From Streptomyces sp. JH14 (GTDB taxonomy: Bacteria; Actinomycetota; Actinomycetes; Streptomycetales; Streptomycetaceae): a DNA stretch of 64,000 nucleotides. The first letter of the stretch is position 1. Every line of letters starts with the position of its first letter. Of the stretch, positions 16,327-24,221 are shown one piece after another. The position numbers and the translations under genes are program-made. The stretch spans positions 4,464,001-4,528,000 of the forward strand of contig NZ_JAJNEL010000001.1 of assembly GCF_029428675.1 (NCBI RefSeq). The letters run 5' to 3'. The notes under the pieces are model-generated. The model ran no database searches. It was given only the letters and a program-made list of their open reading frames with translations, and was not told the DNA's origin.

Positions 16327-17367
16327 TTGCGCCGGGTATCCAAGATCACCGCTGCGTGTGCCATCACTGCGGCTCTCGCGCTCACCGCCACCGCGTGTGG
16401 CGAGTCCTCGGACGAGAGCACCACCTCCGACAAGGGCCAGATGAAGATCGGCATGGCCTTCGACGTGGGCGGCCGTGGCGACAACTCGTTCAACGACTCC
16501 GCCGCACGTGGTCTGGACAAGGCCAAGGCCGAGTTCAACGCCGAGACGAAGGAGCTCACCGCCAAGAACGGTGAGACCCCGGCCGACCGCGAGCAGCGTC
16601 TGGAGTCGCTCGCCGAAGGTGGCTACAACCCGGTCATCGCGATCGGCTTCGCGTACAAGGACGCGGTCGACAAGATCGCCCCGAAGTACCCGAAGGTCAA
16701 CTTCGGTCTGGTCGACTCGGTCTCCGACGCCAAGAACGTCGCCTCCATCGTCTTCACCGAGGAGCAGGGCTCGTACCTCGCCGGTGTCGCGGCCGCGCTG
16801 AAGTCGAAGGACGGCCAGGTCGGCTTCATCGGCGGTGTGGACCTTCCGCTGATCAAGAAGTTCGCCGCCGGTTACCAGCAGGGTGTCCTGGACACGAACC
16901 CGAAGGCCAAGGTGCAGATCCAGTACCTGTCCACCGGTTCGGACCTGTCCGGCTTCGGCAGCCCTGACAAGGGCAAGGCCGCCGCCAAGGGCATGCTCGA
17001 CAAGGGTGCGGACGTCATCTTCGCCGCCGCCGGTGGCTCGGGTGCCGGCACGATCGAGGCCGTCGCGGGTCAGAAGGGCGCCTGGGCCATCGGCGTCGAC
17101 TCCGACCAGGCTCTGGACCCGGCGCTGTCGAAGTACAAGGACTCGATCCTGACCTCGGTCGTCAAGAACGTCGACGCCGGTGTCTACGACCTGGTCAAGT
17201 CCGTCAAGGACGGCAAGCCGCTGACCGGTGTCCAGACGTACTCCCTGGCCAAGGGCGGCGTTTCGCTGACCACCACGGGTGACCACCTCACGGACATCCA
17301 GGCGAAGCTCGACGAGGCGAAGAAGAAGATCGTCGACGGCACGATCACGGTCAAGACCACGCTCTGA
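16327..17367 (+). CDS. Nucleoside-binding lipoprotein (BmpA/Med family)
   Basis: This is the substrate-binding lipoprotein of a nucleoside ABC importer, 346 residues. A basic N-terminus (RRVSKITA), a hydrophobic stretch and a lipobox-like ALTATAC put the acylated cysteine near residue 24. The mature part shows the BmpA signatures: MKIGMAFDVGGRGDNSFNDS, then GYNPVIAIGFAYKDAV, GLVDSV and the GADVIFAAAGGSGAG segment. The start is TTG 16327, strongly set by GAAGGAG at 16313-16319. It is separated from the ATPase gene by a hairpin terminator and a second operator, so it is made in excess from its own transcript, as is common for binding proteins. Cytidine deaminase and thymidine phosphorylase downstream support nucleosides as the cargo. 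Confidence 0.93.
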   Translation: MRRVSKITAACAITAALALTATACGESSDESTTSDKGQMKIGMAFDVGGRGDNSFNDSAARGLDKAKAEFNAETKELTAKNGETPADREQRLESLAEGGYNPVIAIGFAYKDAVDKIAPKYPKVNFGLVDSVSDAKNVASIVFTEEQGSYLAGVAAALKSKDGQVGFIGGVDLPLIKKFAAGYQQGVLDTNPKAKVQIQYLSTGSDLSGFGSPDKGKAAAKGMLDKGADVIFAAAGGSGAGTIEAVAGQKGAWAIGVDSDQALDPALSKYKDSILTSVVKNVDAGVYDLVKSVKDGKPLTGVQTYSLAKGGVSLTTTGDHLTDIQAKLDEAKKKIVDGTITVKTTL

Positions 17368-17378
17368 TCGTTCTGTTG

Positions 17379-17425
17379 ATCGGGGCCCGGCGGGAGCTGC
17401 TTCGGTTGCTCGCCCGGGCCCCGAT
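17379..17425 (+). terminator. Hairpin after the lipoprotein gene
   Basis: ATCGGGGCCCGG (17379-17390) pairs perfectly with CCGGGCCCCGAT (17414-17425), just after the stop at 17367. It separates the lipoprotein transcript from the ATPase/permease operon. Confidence 0.75.
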
Positions 17426-17510
17426 TTCGCGTACGCGCCCGGGCCCCGCCTTTCCGTAGCCGTGCGCACACGGTCCGCCACCTGCTGTCAGGTGGCCAAC
17501 GATTCGGTGG

Positions 17511-17526
17511 CGCTACGCGCGTAGCG
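17511..17526. promoter_or_regulatory. Nucleoside-regulon palindrome, site 2 (ABC importer operon)
   Basis: CGCTACGCGCGTAGCG is a perfect 16-bp palindrome containing the 12-bp core CTACGCGCGTAG at 17513-17524. It lies 70-110 bases before the ATPase start and overlaps a possible -10 TAGCGT (17522-17527). Confidence 0.75.
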
Positions 17527-17623
17527 TCATCCGGGCGCGGTACCTTTTCTCGCTCCCACCGCCTCCGCCCTCCGCTCCTGTCAAGGAGAGTGCGTCATCA
17601 ACGCGTCCAGCAGTCCTCATGCC

Positions 17624-19249
17624 GTGGAGCTCCGCGGCATCACCAAGCGATTCCCCGGGGTCGTGGCCAACCACGACATCGACATCACCGTGCGCCGCGG
17701 CACCGTCCACGCTCTCGTCGGCGAGAACGGTGCCGGCAAGTCCACTCTGATGAAGATCCTGTACGGCATGCAGAAGCCGGACGAGGGCACCATCGCGGTG
17801 GACGGCGAGCAGGTCTCGTTCCACAACCCCGGCGACGCCATCGCCCGCGGCATCGGCATGGTGCACCAGCACTTCATGCTCGCCGACTACCTCACCGTCC
17901 TCGAGAACGTCGTCCTCGGCTCCGAGAAGCTGTACGGGATCGGCGACCGGGCCCGCGCCAGGATCAAGGAGATCTCGGACGCGTACGGTCTCGGCATCCG
18001 GCCGGACGCCATGGTCGAGGACCTCGGGGTCGCCGACCGTCAGCGCGTGGAGATCCTCAAGGTCCTCTACCGCGGCGCACGCACCCTGATCCTCGACGAG
18101 CCGACCGCCGTTCTCGTACCGCAGGAGGTCGACGCACTCTTCGACAACCTGCGCGAGCTCAAGGCCGAGGGCCTGACGGTCATCTTCATCTCGCACAAGC
18201 TCGGCGAGGTTCTCTCCGTCGCCGACGAGATCACGGTGATCCGGCGCGGTACGACGGTGGGCACCGCCGACCCGGCGAACACGACGACCAAGCAGCTCGC
18301 CGAGCTGATGGTCGGCAGCGAACTGCCGTCGCCGGAGACCCGCGAGTCGACCGTCACCGACACGCCGATGCTGACCGTCGACGACCTGCGGCTGACCGCC
18401 ACAGACCCGGACGGGGTGGTGCGCGCCGTGCTCGACGGCATCACCTTCACCATCCACAAGGGCGAGGTCCTCGGCATCGCGGGCGTCGAGGGCAACGGGC
18501 AGTCCGAACTGGTCGACGCCATCATGGGCATGCGCGCGCCGGACCACGGGGTGCTCACTCTGGACGGCGCCGACATCTCCCGTACGCCGACCCGCAAGCG
18601 CCGCGAGGACGGCATGGCCGTCATCCCCGAGGACCGCCACCGGCACGGACTGCTGCTCGAGGCTCCGCTCTGGGAGAACCGGATCCTCGGCCACGTCACC
18701 GAGAAGCCCAACAGCAGGGGCGCGTTCCTCGACATCAAGGCGGCGCGTGCCGACACCGAGCGGATCGTGCGCGAGTACGACGTCCGTACCCCCGGCATCG
18801 AGGTCACCGCGGCCTCGCTCTCCGGCGGCAACCAGCAGAAGCTGATCGTCGGCCGCGAGATGAGCCACTCACCGAAGCTGCTGATCGCCGCGCACCCCAC
18901 CCGGGGCGTGGACGTCGGCGCGCAGGCGCAGATCTGGGACCAGATCCGCGAGGCGCGCCACGAGGGTCTGGCGGTGCTGCTGATCTCCGCCGACCTGGAC
19001 GAGCTGATCGGGCTCTCCGACACCCTGCGTGTCATGTACCGCGGCCGGCTGGTCGCGGACGCCGATCCGGCGACCATCACTCCGGAGGAGCTCGGCTCGG
19101 CGATGACGGGAGCGGCCAGGGGCCATCTCGAACACACCGAATCCGGTACGGAGACGGGGCCGGGTACCGGGCCCGTTCCCGGCACGGACGCGGAGTCCGG
19201 TCCGGACACCGCCGACACCGACCCCCGGGACGGGGGAGAGGACCGATGA
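17624..19249 (+). CDS. Nucleoside ABC importer ATPase (double NBD)
   Basis: The ATPase has two nucleotide-binding domains in one chain (541 residues from GTG 17624), as in sugar and nucleoside importers (RbsA/NupA type). NBD1 has Walker A GENGAGKST (about residue 33), a degenerate signature around DRQRVEILK and Walker B TLILDEPTAV. NBD2 has a degenerate Walker A GVEGNGQSEL, the signature SLSGGNQQKL and LLIAAHPTRGVDVG, with alanine for the Walker B glutamate region as is usual for this family. Start: GTG 17624 has no Shine-Dalgarno. A strong AAGGAGAG at 17583-17590 points instead to about 17594-17597, where the in-frame codons are GTC and ATC. The acidic, glycine-rich C-terminal tail is variable. 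The stop overlaps the first permease by ATGA. Confidence 0.93.
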   Translation: MELRGITKRFPGVVANHDIDITVRRGTVHALVGENGAGKSTLMKILYGMQKPDEGTIAVDGEQVSFHNPGDAIARGIGMVHQHFMLADYLTVLENVVLGSEKLYGIGDRARARIKEISDAYGLGIRPDAMVEDLGVADRQRVEILKVLYRGARTLILDEPTAVLVPQEVDALFDNLRELKAEGLTVIFISHKLGEVLSVADEITVIRRGTTVGTADPANTTTKQLAELMVGSELPSPETRESTVTDTPMLTVDDLRLTATDPDGVVRAVLDGITFTIHKGEVLGIAGVEGNGQSELVDAIMGMRAPDHGVLTLDGADISRTPTRKRREDGMAVIPEDRHRHGLLLEAPLWENRILGHVTEKPNSRGAFLDIKAARADTERIVREYDVRTPGIEVTAASLSGGNQQKLIVGREMSHSPKLLIAAHPTRGVDVGAQAQIWDQIREARHEGLAVLLISADLDELIGLSDTLRVMYRGRLVADADPATITPEELGSAMTGAARGHLEHTESGTETGPGTGPVPGTDAESGPDTADTDPRDGGEDR

Positions 19250-20361
19250 AGAAGTTCGACAAGGAGCGGCTGCTCCTGGGGATCGCGGCCCCGGTACTCG
19301 CGATCGTGGTCGCGTTCCTGGTGACCGCCCTCGTGCTGGCCCTCACCGGCAAGGAACCGTTCAGCGCGTTCGGCATCATGTTCGACTACGGGGTGAAGTC
19401 GGACAGCCAGGTCTACATCCTGAACAAGGCGACGACGTACTACCTCGCGGGTCTCGCGGTGGCCATCGGCTTCCGGATGAACCTGTTCAACATCGGCGTC
19501 GACGGCCAGTACCGCCTCGCCGCCTTCTTCGCCGCCGCGCTCGGCGGCGCGCTGACACTGCCGGGCGCCCTCCAGATCCCGCTGATCATCCTCACCGCGA
19601 TGATCGTCGGCGCGATGTGGGCCGGGATCGCCGGTGTCCTCAAGGTCACCCGGGGTGTCAGCGAGGTCGTCTCGACGATCATGCTGAACTCCATCGCGAC
19701 CGCGATCATCGGCTATCTGCTCCAGCAGGGCCGCCTCGGTCACCTCGACGAGGCCGGCACGAAGATCTCCACCACTCCGCTCCCGGAGTCCTCGCACTTC
19801 TTCGAGTTCCCGACCACCCCGTCGCCCGTCTGGGGCTTCATCGTGATCGCGGTCGTCGCGGGCGTCGCCTACTGGTTCACGCTCTCGCGCACCCGGTTCG
19901 GCTTCGATCTGCGGACGGTCGGCCAGTCCGGCTCCGCGGCCGAGGCCAGTGGTGTCAACGTCAAGAAGATGGTCGTCACCTCGATGCTGATCTCCGGCGC
20001 GGTGGCCGGCCTGATCGGCATGCCGACGCTGCTCAACGACAGCTACGAGTACAGCGGCGACTTCCCCATCGGTATCGGCTTCACCGGTATCGCCATCGCA
20101 CTCCTGGGCCGCAACCACCCCGTCGGCATCGCGCTCGGCGCGCTGCTCTGGGGCTTCCTGGAGCGCGGCACCGGAAAGCTCGAGTTCGAGGGGTACGACA
20201 AGGAGATCGTCGGCGTCATCCAGGGCGTCATCGTCCTGTGCGTCGTCATCGCGTACGAAGTCGTCCGCCGCTACGGACTCAAGCGCCAGCAGAGCAAGGT
20301 CGGCGCGGAACTCGCCGCACAGGCCGCCCGTAACTCCGACCAGCAGGAGGTGTCGGCGTGA
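19246..20361 (+). CDS. Nucleoside ABC importer permease 1
   Basis: This integral membrane permease of the BPD_transp_2 (branched-chain amino acid/sugar) type has 371 residues with about nine hydrophobic segments. The conserved GFRMNLFNIGVDGQYRLAAF stretch (about residue 75) and the EAA-like loop around TVGQSGSAAEASGVN (about 225) are seen in nucleoside permeases of the NupP/YufP class. ATG 19246 overlaps the ATPase stop by four bases (ATGA) with GGGGGAGAGG just upstream. The second permease overlaps its 3' end in the same way, so the two halves of the channel are made in equal amounts. Confidence 0.92.
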   Translation: MKKFDKERLLLGIAAPVLAIVVAFLVTALVLALTGKEPFSAFGIMFDYGVKSDSQVYILNKATTYYLAGLAVAIGFRMNLFNIGVDGQYRLAAFFAAALGGALTLPGALQIPLIILTAMIVGAMWAGIAGVLKVTRGVSEVVSTIMLNSIATAIIGYLLQQGRLGHLDEAGTKISTTPLPESSHFFEFPTTPSPVWGFIVIAVVAGVAYWFTLSRTRFGFDLRTVGQSGSAAEASGVNVKKMVVTSMLISGAVAGLIGMPTLLNDSYEYSGDFPIGIGFTGIAIALLGRNHPVGIALGALLWGFLERGTGKLEFEGYDKEIVGVIQGVIVLCVVIAYEVVRRYGLKRQQSKVGAELAAQAARNSDQQEVSA

Positions 20362-21647
20362 CCGCCACGGCGACTTCCACCCCGCCGCCCGCGGCCCCCA
20401 GGGTCTCCGGTGGCAAGGGCGGCCGCACCCGCCTGTCCTTCCCCGTCGTCCTGCTGATCGTCGCGGGCGCGCTGCTCGCGCTGTCCGCGGTACGTGCCGT
20501 CACCGGCGCCGAGGACGTCACCTCGGCAGGGCAGATCAGCGCGGCGCTCGCGATGGCCGTGCCGATCGGGCTCGCCGGTCTCGGCGGCCTGTGGGCCGAG
20601 CGGGCCGGTGTGGTCAACATCGGCCTCGAAGGCATGATGATCCTCGGCACCTTCTTCGGTGCCTGGGCCGGCTGGCAGACCAATCCCTGGCTGGGCGTGC
20701 TGGCCGGCGTCATCGGCGGCATGGTCGGCGGGCTGCTGCACGCCGTCGCGACCGTCACCTTCGGCGTCGACCACATCATCTCCGGTATCGCCATCAACAT
20801 CCTGGCGGTCGGGTTCACCACCTACTTCGCCAAGCTCTGGTTCAACACGGGCGAGGCGGCGGCCAAGGGCGGCAGCCCCAAGCAGTCGCCACCGGCCGAC
20901 GAGATCACCTCGGTGACGATCCCCGGCCTGTCGGACTGGCTGCACTCGATCGAGAAGCACCACTGGTTCTTCGTCTCCGACCTGGCCGGGATCATCGGCG
21001 GTCTGGTCACCAATGTGTCGCTGCTGACGATCCTGGCCGTGATCCTCTTCGTCGGGACGTTCTTCGTCCTGTGGAAGACGTCGTTCGGACTGCGGCTGCG
21101 CTCCTGCGGCGAGAACCCGATCGCCGCGGAATCGCTGGGCGTCAACGTCTACCGCTACAAGTACATGGCGGTGATCGTCTCCGGCGGCATGGCCGGGCTC
21201 GGCGGCGCCTTCCTGTCCCTGGTCACCTCGCACATCTACAACGAGGGCCAGACCGGCGGCCGCGGATACATCGGTCTCGCCGCGATGATCTTCGGCAACT
21301 GGCGGCCCGGCGGGCTCGCCATGGGCGCCGGCCTGTTCGGCTTCGCCGACGCGCTCCAGCTGCGCAACGGCGGCGAGTCCGTCCATGCACTGCTGCTCCT
21401 GCTGTTCGTCGTGCTGGCCGTGCTGGCCGCCTGGAAGCTCTACCGCAAGAGCTTCGTCCAGGGCGGGATCAGCGCCGTCATCGCCGCTGCCGTACTGGTC
21501 TGGTACCTCGCCACGGACACGGTGCCCACCGAGTTCGTGAGCGCCACCCCGTACGTCGTCACGCTGCTCGTCCTCTCGCTCTCCGCGCAGAGGCTGCGGA
21601 TGCCGAAGGCGGACGGCATGCGGTACCGGAAGGGCCAGGGCAAATGA
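20358..21647 (+). CDS. Nucleoside ABC importer permease 2
   Basis: The partner permease has 429 residues and about ten hydrophobic segments. GLGGLWAERAGVVNIGLEGMMI (about residue 75) is the NupQ-type counterpart of the motif in permease 1, and LRSCGENPIAAESLGVN (about 250) is the cytoplasmic coupling loop. The N-terminal 30 residues are Ala/Pro-rich and cytoplasmic. GTG 20358 overlaps the previous stop (GTGA), and the 3' end overlaps cytidine deaminase (ATGA). This arrangement ties nucleoside uptake directly to deamination. Confidence 0.92.
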   Translation: MTATATSTPPPAAPRVSGGKGGRTRLSFPVVLLIVAGALLALSAVRAVTGAEDVTSAGQISAALAMAVPIGLAGLGGLWAERAGVVNIGLEGMMILGTFFGAWAGWQTNPWLGVLAGVIGGMVGGLLHAVATVTFGVDHIISGIAINILAVGFTTYFAKLWFNTGEAAAKGGSPKQSPPADEITSVTIPGLSDWLHSIEKHHWFFVSDLAGIIGGLVTNVSLLTILAVILFVGTFFVLWKTSFGLRLRSCGENPIAAESLGVNVYRYKYMAVIVSGGMAGLGGAFLSLVTSHIYNEGQTGGRGYIGLAAMIFGNWRPGGLAMGAGLFGFADALQLRNGGESVHALLLLLFVVLAVLAAWKLYRKSFVQGGISAVIAAAVLVWYLATDTVPTEFVSATPYVVTLLVLSLSAQRLRMPKADGMRYRKGQGK

Positions 21648-22042
21648 CCGCGGCCGCCGACGTCGACTGGGACGCCCTGCGTGCCGCCGCCCGGGGCGCC
21701 ATGTCCCGGGCGTACGCCCCCTACTCGGGCTACCCGGTCGGCGTCGCGGCACGCGTCGACGACGGCCGTACGGTGGTCGGGTGCAATGTCGAGAACGCCT
21801 CGTACGGGCTCAGCCTGTGTGCCGAGTGCGGCCTCGTCTCGCAGCTGAACGCCACCGGCGGCGGCCGGCTGACCCACTTCACCTGCGTGGACGGGACGGG
21901 CGAGATCCTTGTCCCGTGCGGCAGATGCCGGCAGCTGCTCTACGAGTTCGGCGGGCCGGAGCTCGTCCTGGAGACCCCGGACGGTCTCCGTACGCTCGAC
22001 GAGATGCTGCCGCAGGCGTTCGGCCCGGATCATCTGAAGTAG
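21644..22042 (+). CDS. cdd: Cytidine deaminase
   Basis: This is a 132-residue zinc-dependent cytidine/deoxycytidine deaminase of the small homotetrameric type. Zinc ligands and catalytic residues are visible: CAECGLVSQL (first Cys and the catalytic Glu, about residue 53) and PCGRCRQLLYEF (second and third Cys, about 88). VENASYGLSLCAEC and PYSGYPVGVAA are conserved substrate-site segments. It converts imported cytidine to uridine. It is the last gene of the importer operon, overlapping permease 2 by ATGA, and is followed by an 11-bp perfect hairpin. Confidence 0.96.
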   Translation: MTAAADVDWDALRAAARGAMSRAYAPYSGYPVGVAARVDDGRTVVGCNVENASYGLSLCAECGLVSQLNATGGGRLTHFTCVDGTGEILVPCGRCRQLLYEFGGPELVLETPDGLRTLDEMLPQAFGPDHLK

Positions 22043-22049
22043 AACTGCG

Positions 22050-22078
22050 GTGGCCCTCCCGCCCGTTGGGAGGGCCAC
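22050..22078 (+). terminator. Hairpin after cdd
   Basis: GTGGCCCTCCC (22050-22060) pairs perfectly with GGGAGGGCCAC (22068-22078) over a 7-base loop, eight bases after the cdd stop. Confidence 0.8.
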
Positions 22079-22091
22079 GCCCGTATCCACC

Positions 22092-22107
22092 CTCTATGCG
22101 CGTAGAG
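22092..22107. promoter_or_regulatory. Nucleoside-regulon palindrome, site 3 (deoA)
   Basis: CTCTATGCGCGTAGAG is palindromic except for one base pair. Its core (22094-22105) differs from CTACGCGCGTAG at one position. It overlaps a -10-like TAGAGT (22103-22108), 48 bases before the deoA start. Confidence 0.7.
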
Positions 22108-22154
22108 TCATTCGGGACTCCTGCGTACGTACCGGCCGGAAGGACTCCCAGGAC

Positions 22155-23432
22155 ATGGACGCCATCTCCGTCATCCGCACCAAGCGCGACCGGGGCGAGC
22201 TGACTCCCGAGCAGATCGACTGGGTCATCGACGCCTACACCCGCGGCGAGGTCGCCGACGAGCAGATGTCCGCACTGGCCATGGCGATCCTCCTGAACGG
22301 CATGAACCGTACGGAGATCGCCCGCTGGACCGCCGCCATGATCGCCTCGGGCGAGCGGATGAACTTCGACTCGCTCTCCCGACCCACCACCGACAAGCAC
22401 TCCACCGGCGGCGTCGGCGACAAGATCACCCTGCCGCTCGCCCCGTTGGTCGCGGCCTGCGGCGCCGCCGTGCCGCAGCTCAGCGGCCGCGGTCTCGGTC
22501 ACACCGGCGGCACCCTCGACAAGCTGGAGTCCATCCCCGGCTGGCGCGCCCACCTCTCGAACGCCGAGATGCTCGACGTCCTGGACACCACCGGCGCCGT
22601 GATCTGCGCCGCCGGTGACGGGCTGGCCCCCGCCGACAAGAAGCTCTACGCGCTCCGCGATGTCACCGGCACCGTCGAGGCCATCCCGCTGATCGCCAGC
22701 TCGATCATGTCCAAGAAGATCGCCGAGGGCACCGGCGCGCTGGTCCTGGACGTCAAGGTCGGCTCCGGCGCCTTCATGAAGACCATCGAGGACGCCCGCG
22801 AACTGGCCTCCACCATGGTCGCGCTGGGCACCGACAGCGGCGTACGGACGGTCGCGCTCCTCACCGACATGGCCACCCCGCTCGGCCTGACCGCGGGCAA
22901 CGCCCTGGAGGTCCGCGAGTCGGTCGAGGTCCTGGCCGGCGGCGGCCCCAAGGACGTCATCGACCTCACCCTCGCCCTGGCCCGCGAGATGCTCGACGCG
23001 GCCGGACTCAAGGACGCCGACCCGGAGAAGGCCCTGGCCGACGGCTCCGCGATGGACGTCTGGCGCCGGATGATCTCCGCCCAGGGCGGCGACCCGGACG
23101 CCACGCTCCCGGTCGCCCGCGAGCAGCACGTGGTGGCGGCCCACACCTCCGGCGTACTGACCCGTCTCGACGCGTACGACATCGGCGTCGCCGCCTGGCG
23201 GCTCGGCGCGGGCCGGGCCCGCAAGGAGGACCCGGTGCAGGCGGGCGCGGGCATCGAGATGCACGCCAAGCCGGGCGACACGGTGACCAAGGGCCAGCGG
23301 CTGCTGACGCTGCACACGGACACCCCGGAGAAGTTCGAGTACGCGCTGAAGGCCCTGCCCGGGTCGTTCGACATCGCCCCGGCCGGCACGGACTTCACCG
23401 CCACCCCGGTGGTGCGGGAACGTATCGCCTGA
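22155..23432 (+). CDS. deoA: Thymidine phosphorylase
   Basis: This 425-residue pyrimidine-nucleoside phosphorylase (NP-II family) cleaves thymidine/deoxyuridine, and often uridine, to the base and (deoxy)ribose-1-phosphate. The family signature appears as SGRGLGHTGGTLDKLE (about residue 113). KHSTGGVGDKITLPLAP (about 81) binds phosphate, and SIMSKKIAEGTGALVLDVK (about 180) follows. The C-terminal PYNP domain starts near residue 345. ATG 22155 is preceded by GGAAGGA at distance. It stands alone between a terminator, its own operator and a strong hairpin, so it is monocistronic. No separate uridine phosphorylase is seen in the window, so this enzyme may serve both sugars. Confidence 0.95.
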   Translation: MDAISVIRTKRDRGELTPEQIDWVIDAYTRGEVADEQMSALAMAILLNGMNRTEIARWTAAMIASGERMNFDSLSRPTTDKHSTGGVGDKITLPLAPLVAACGAAVPQLSGRGLGHTGGTLDKLESIPGWRAHLSNAEMLDVLDTTGAVICAAGDGLAPADKKLYALRDVTGTVEAIPLIASSIMSKKIAEGTGALVLDVKVGSGAFMKTIEDARELASTMVALGTDSGVRTVALLTDMATPLGLTAGNALEVRESVEVLAGGGPKDVIDLTLALAREMLDAAGLKDADPEKALADGSAMDVWRRMISAQGGDPDATLPVAREQHVVAAHTSGVLTRLDAYDIGVAAWRLGAGRARKEDPVQAGAGIEMHAKPGDTVTKGQRLLTLHTDTPEKFEYALKALPGSFDIAPAGTDFTATPVVRERIA

Positions 23433-23453
23433 CCTGCGGCTCACTCGTACGGT

Positions 23454-23487
23454 GAACGGGACCGGTGGACTGCCGCCGGTCCCGTTC
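23454..23487 (+). terminator. Hairpin after deoA
   Basis: GAACGGGACCGG (23454-23465) and CCGGTCCCGTTC (23476-23487) form a perfect 12-bp stem with a 10-base loop, 21 bases after the deoA stop. Confidence 0.8.
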
Positions 23488-23619
23488 CGCATGCTGGACC
23501 TGGGCCCTTCTTTCGGATCAGGCTGGATCCGGGCACCGGGGTCTTCCCGGTCAGTCGAGAAGTCGCGTCGCGCAGCGATGAGTTCCGGCCGCCGCGACGG
23601 TCTCCTTCGTGTGGATCCC

Positions 23620-23931
23620 ATGACCCCGAAGGCCCTGGTCATCACCGGCCGCGTCACCAGACCCGACGTGTCGGCGCTCTGCGCCGAGCTGGAGTCCCTG
23701 CTGTACGACCCCGAGGGCAGGGTCCGCGACCCGGACGTCGGAGTGGACTGCGACGTGGGAGGGGTCGTGCAGGCGGATCTGGTCCTGGTCGAGGCGGTAG
23801 CGCGACTGGGGCTTGTCGCGCGCCGGGCGGGCGGCAGACGGCTGCGGCTGCGCAACGTACCGCCCGACCTGCAGCACCTGCTGGACTTGGTGGGGCTGGC
23901 TGATGCCGTGGGCCTGGGGGAGCAGGGCTGA
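23620..23931 (+). CDS. STAS-domain protein
   Basis: This small protein (103 residues from ATG 23620) resembles a STAS/anti-sigma-antagonist fold. It opens with a beta-strand (MTPKALVITGRV), then an alpha/beta alternation with VDCDVGGVVQADLVLVEAVARLGLVARRAGG, and ends LRNVPPDLQHLLDLVGLADAV, which is the usual C-terminal helix of STAS domains. The phosphorylatable serine of SpoIIAA-type antagonists is not evident, so it may not be controlled by phosphorylation. GTG 23611 is a possible start three codons upstream. The frame remains open to 23452, but that part overlaps the deoA terminator. Nothing nearby identifies a partner. Confidence 0.75.
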   Translation: MTPKALVITGRVTRPDVSALCAELESLLYDPEGRVRDPDVGVDCDVGGVVQADLVLVEAVARLGLVARRAGGRRLRLRNVPPDLQHLLDLVGLADAVGLGEQG

Positions 23932-23957
23932 GGTGGGCTGGACCCGCCTCCCCGGGG

Positions 23958-24221
23958 TCAGTCGGCCGGCGCGCAGACCACCAGCAGCGGGGCTGCCGAG
24001 GCCGTGGGATGCGGCGCCGTTGCCGCATCGCCGTCACAGGCGTCGTCGTACCGGTGCTCCGGCTGCGTTCCCGGTCCGACGCCGGAGGCAGGGGGGCGGC
24101 CCGGGCCGGGGCCCTCGGTGGCGACGGGCTCACCCAGCCACTGGGTGATCCCCCAGCCGCCGAGCGCCAGCACCACCCAGCCCGCCACCAGTGCGCGCCG
24201 CAGCCGTGGCCGGCGCCTCAC
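23958..24221 (-). CDS. Small single-pass membrane protein overlapping the sigma gene
   Basis: The 87-residue product has a basic start (RRRPRLRR), one hydrophobic helix (ALVAGWVVLALGGWGITQWL, residues about 10-29) and a Pro/Gly-rich outer part with a cysteine near the end (LLVVCAPAD). Its GTG at 24221 overlaps the TGA of the sigma factor gene in a GTGA junction, so it is translationally coupled to it. By position it could be an anti-sigma-like or sensor partner, but no zinc-binding (ZAS) motif is seen. The function is unknown. It is convergent with the STAS gene, with 26 bases between the two ends. Confidence 0.65.
   Translation of the reverse strand: MRRRPRLRRALVAGWVVLALGGWGITQWLGEPVATEGPGPGRPPASGVGPGTQPEHRYDDACDGDAATAPHPTASAAPLLVVCAPAD

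Noticed and set aside
17590..20361. A single 923-codon open frame covering the importer ATPase and first permease
   Set aside because: Its first half is the shifted frame of the ATPase gene and is arginine/histidine-rich. Only the part from 19246 is a real protein (permease 1).
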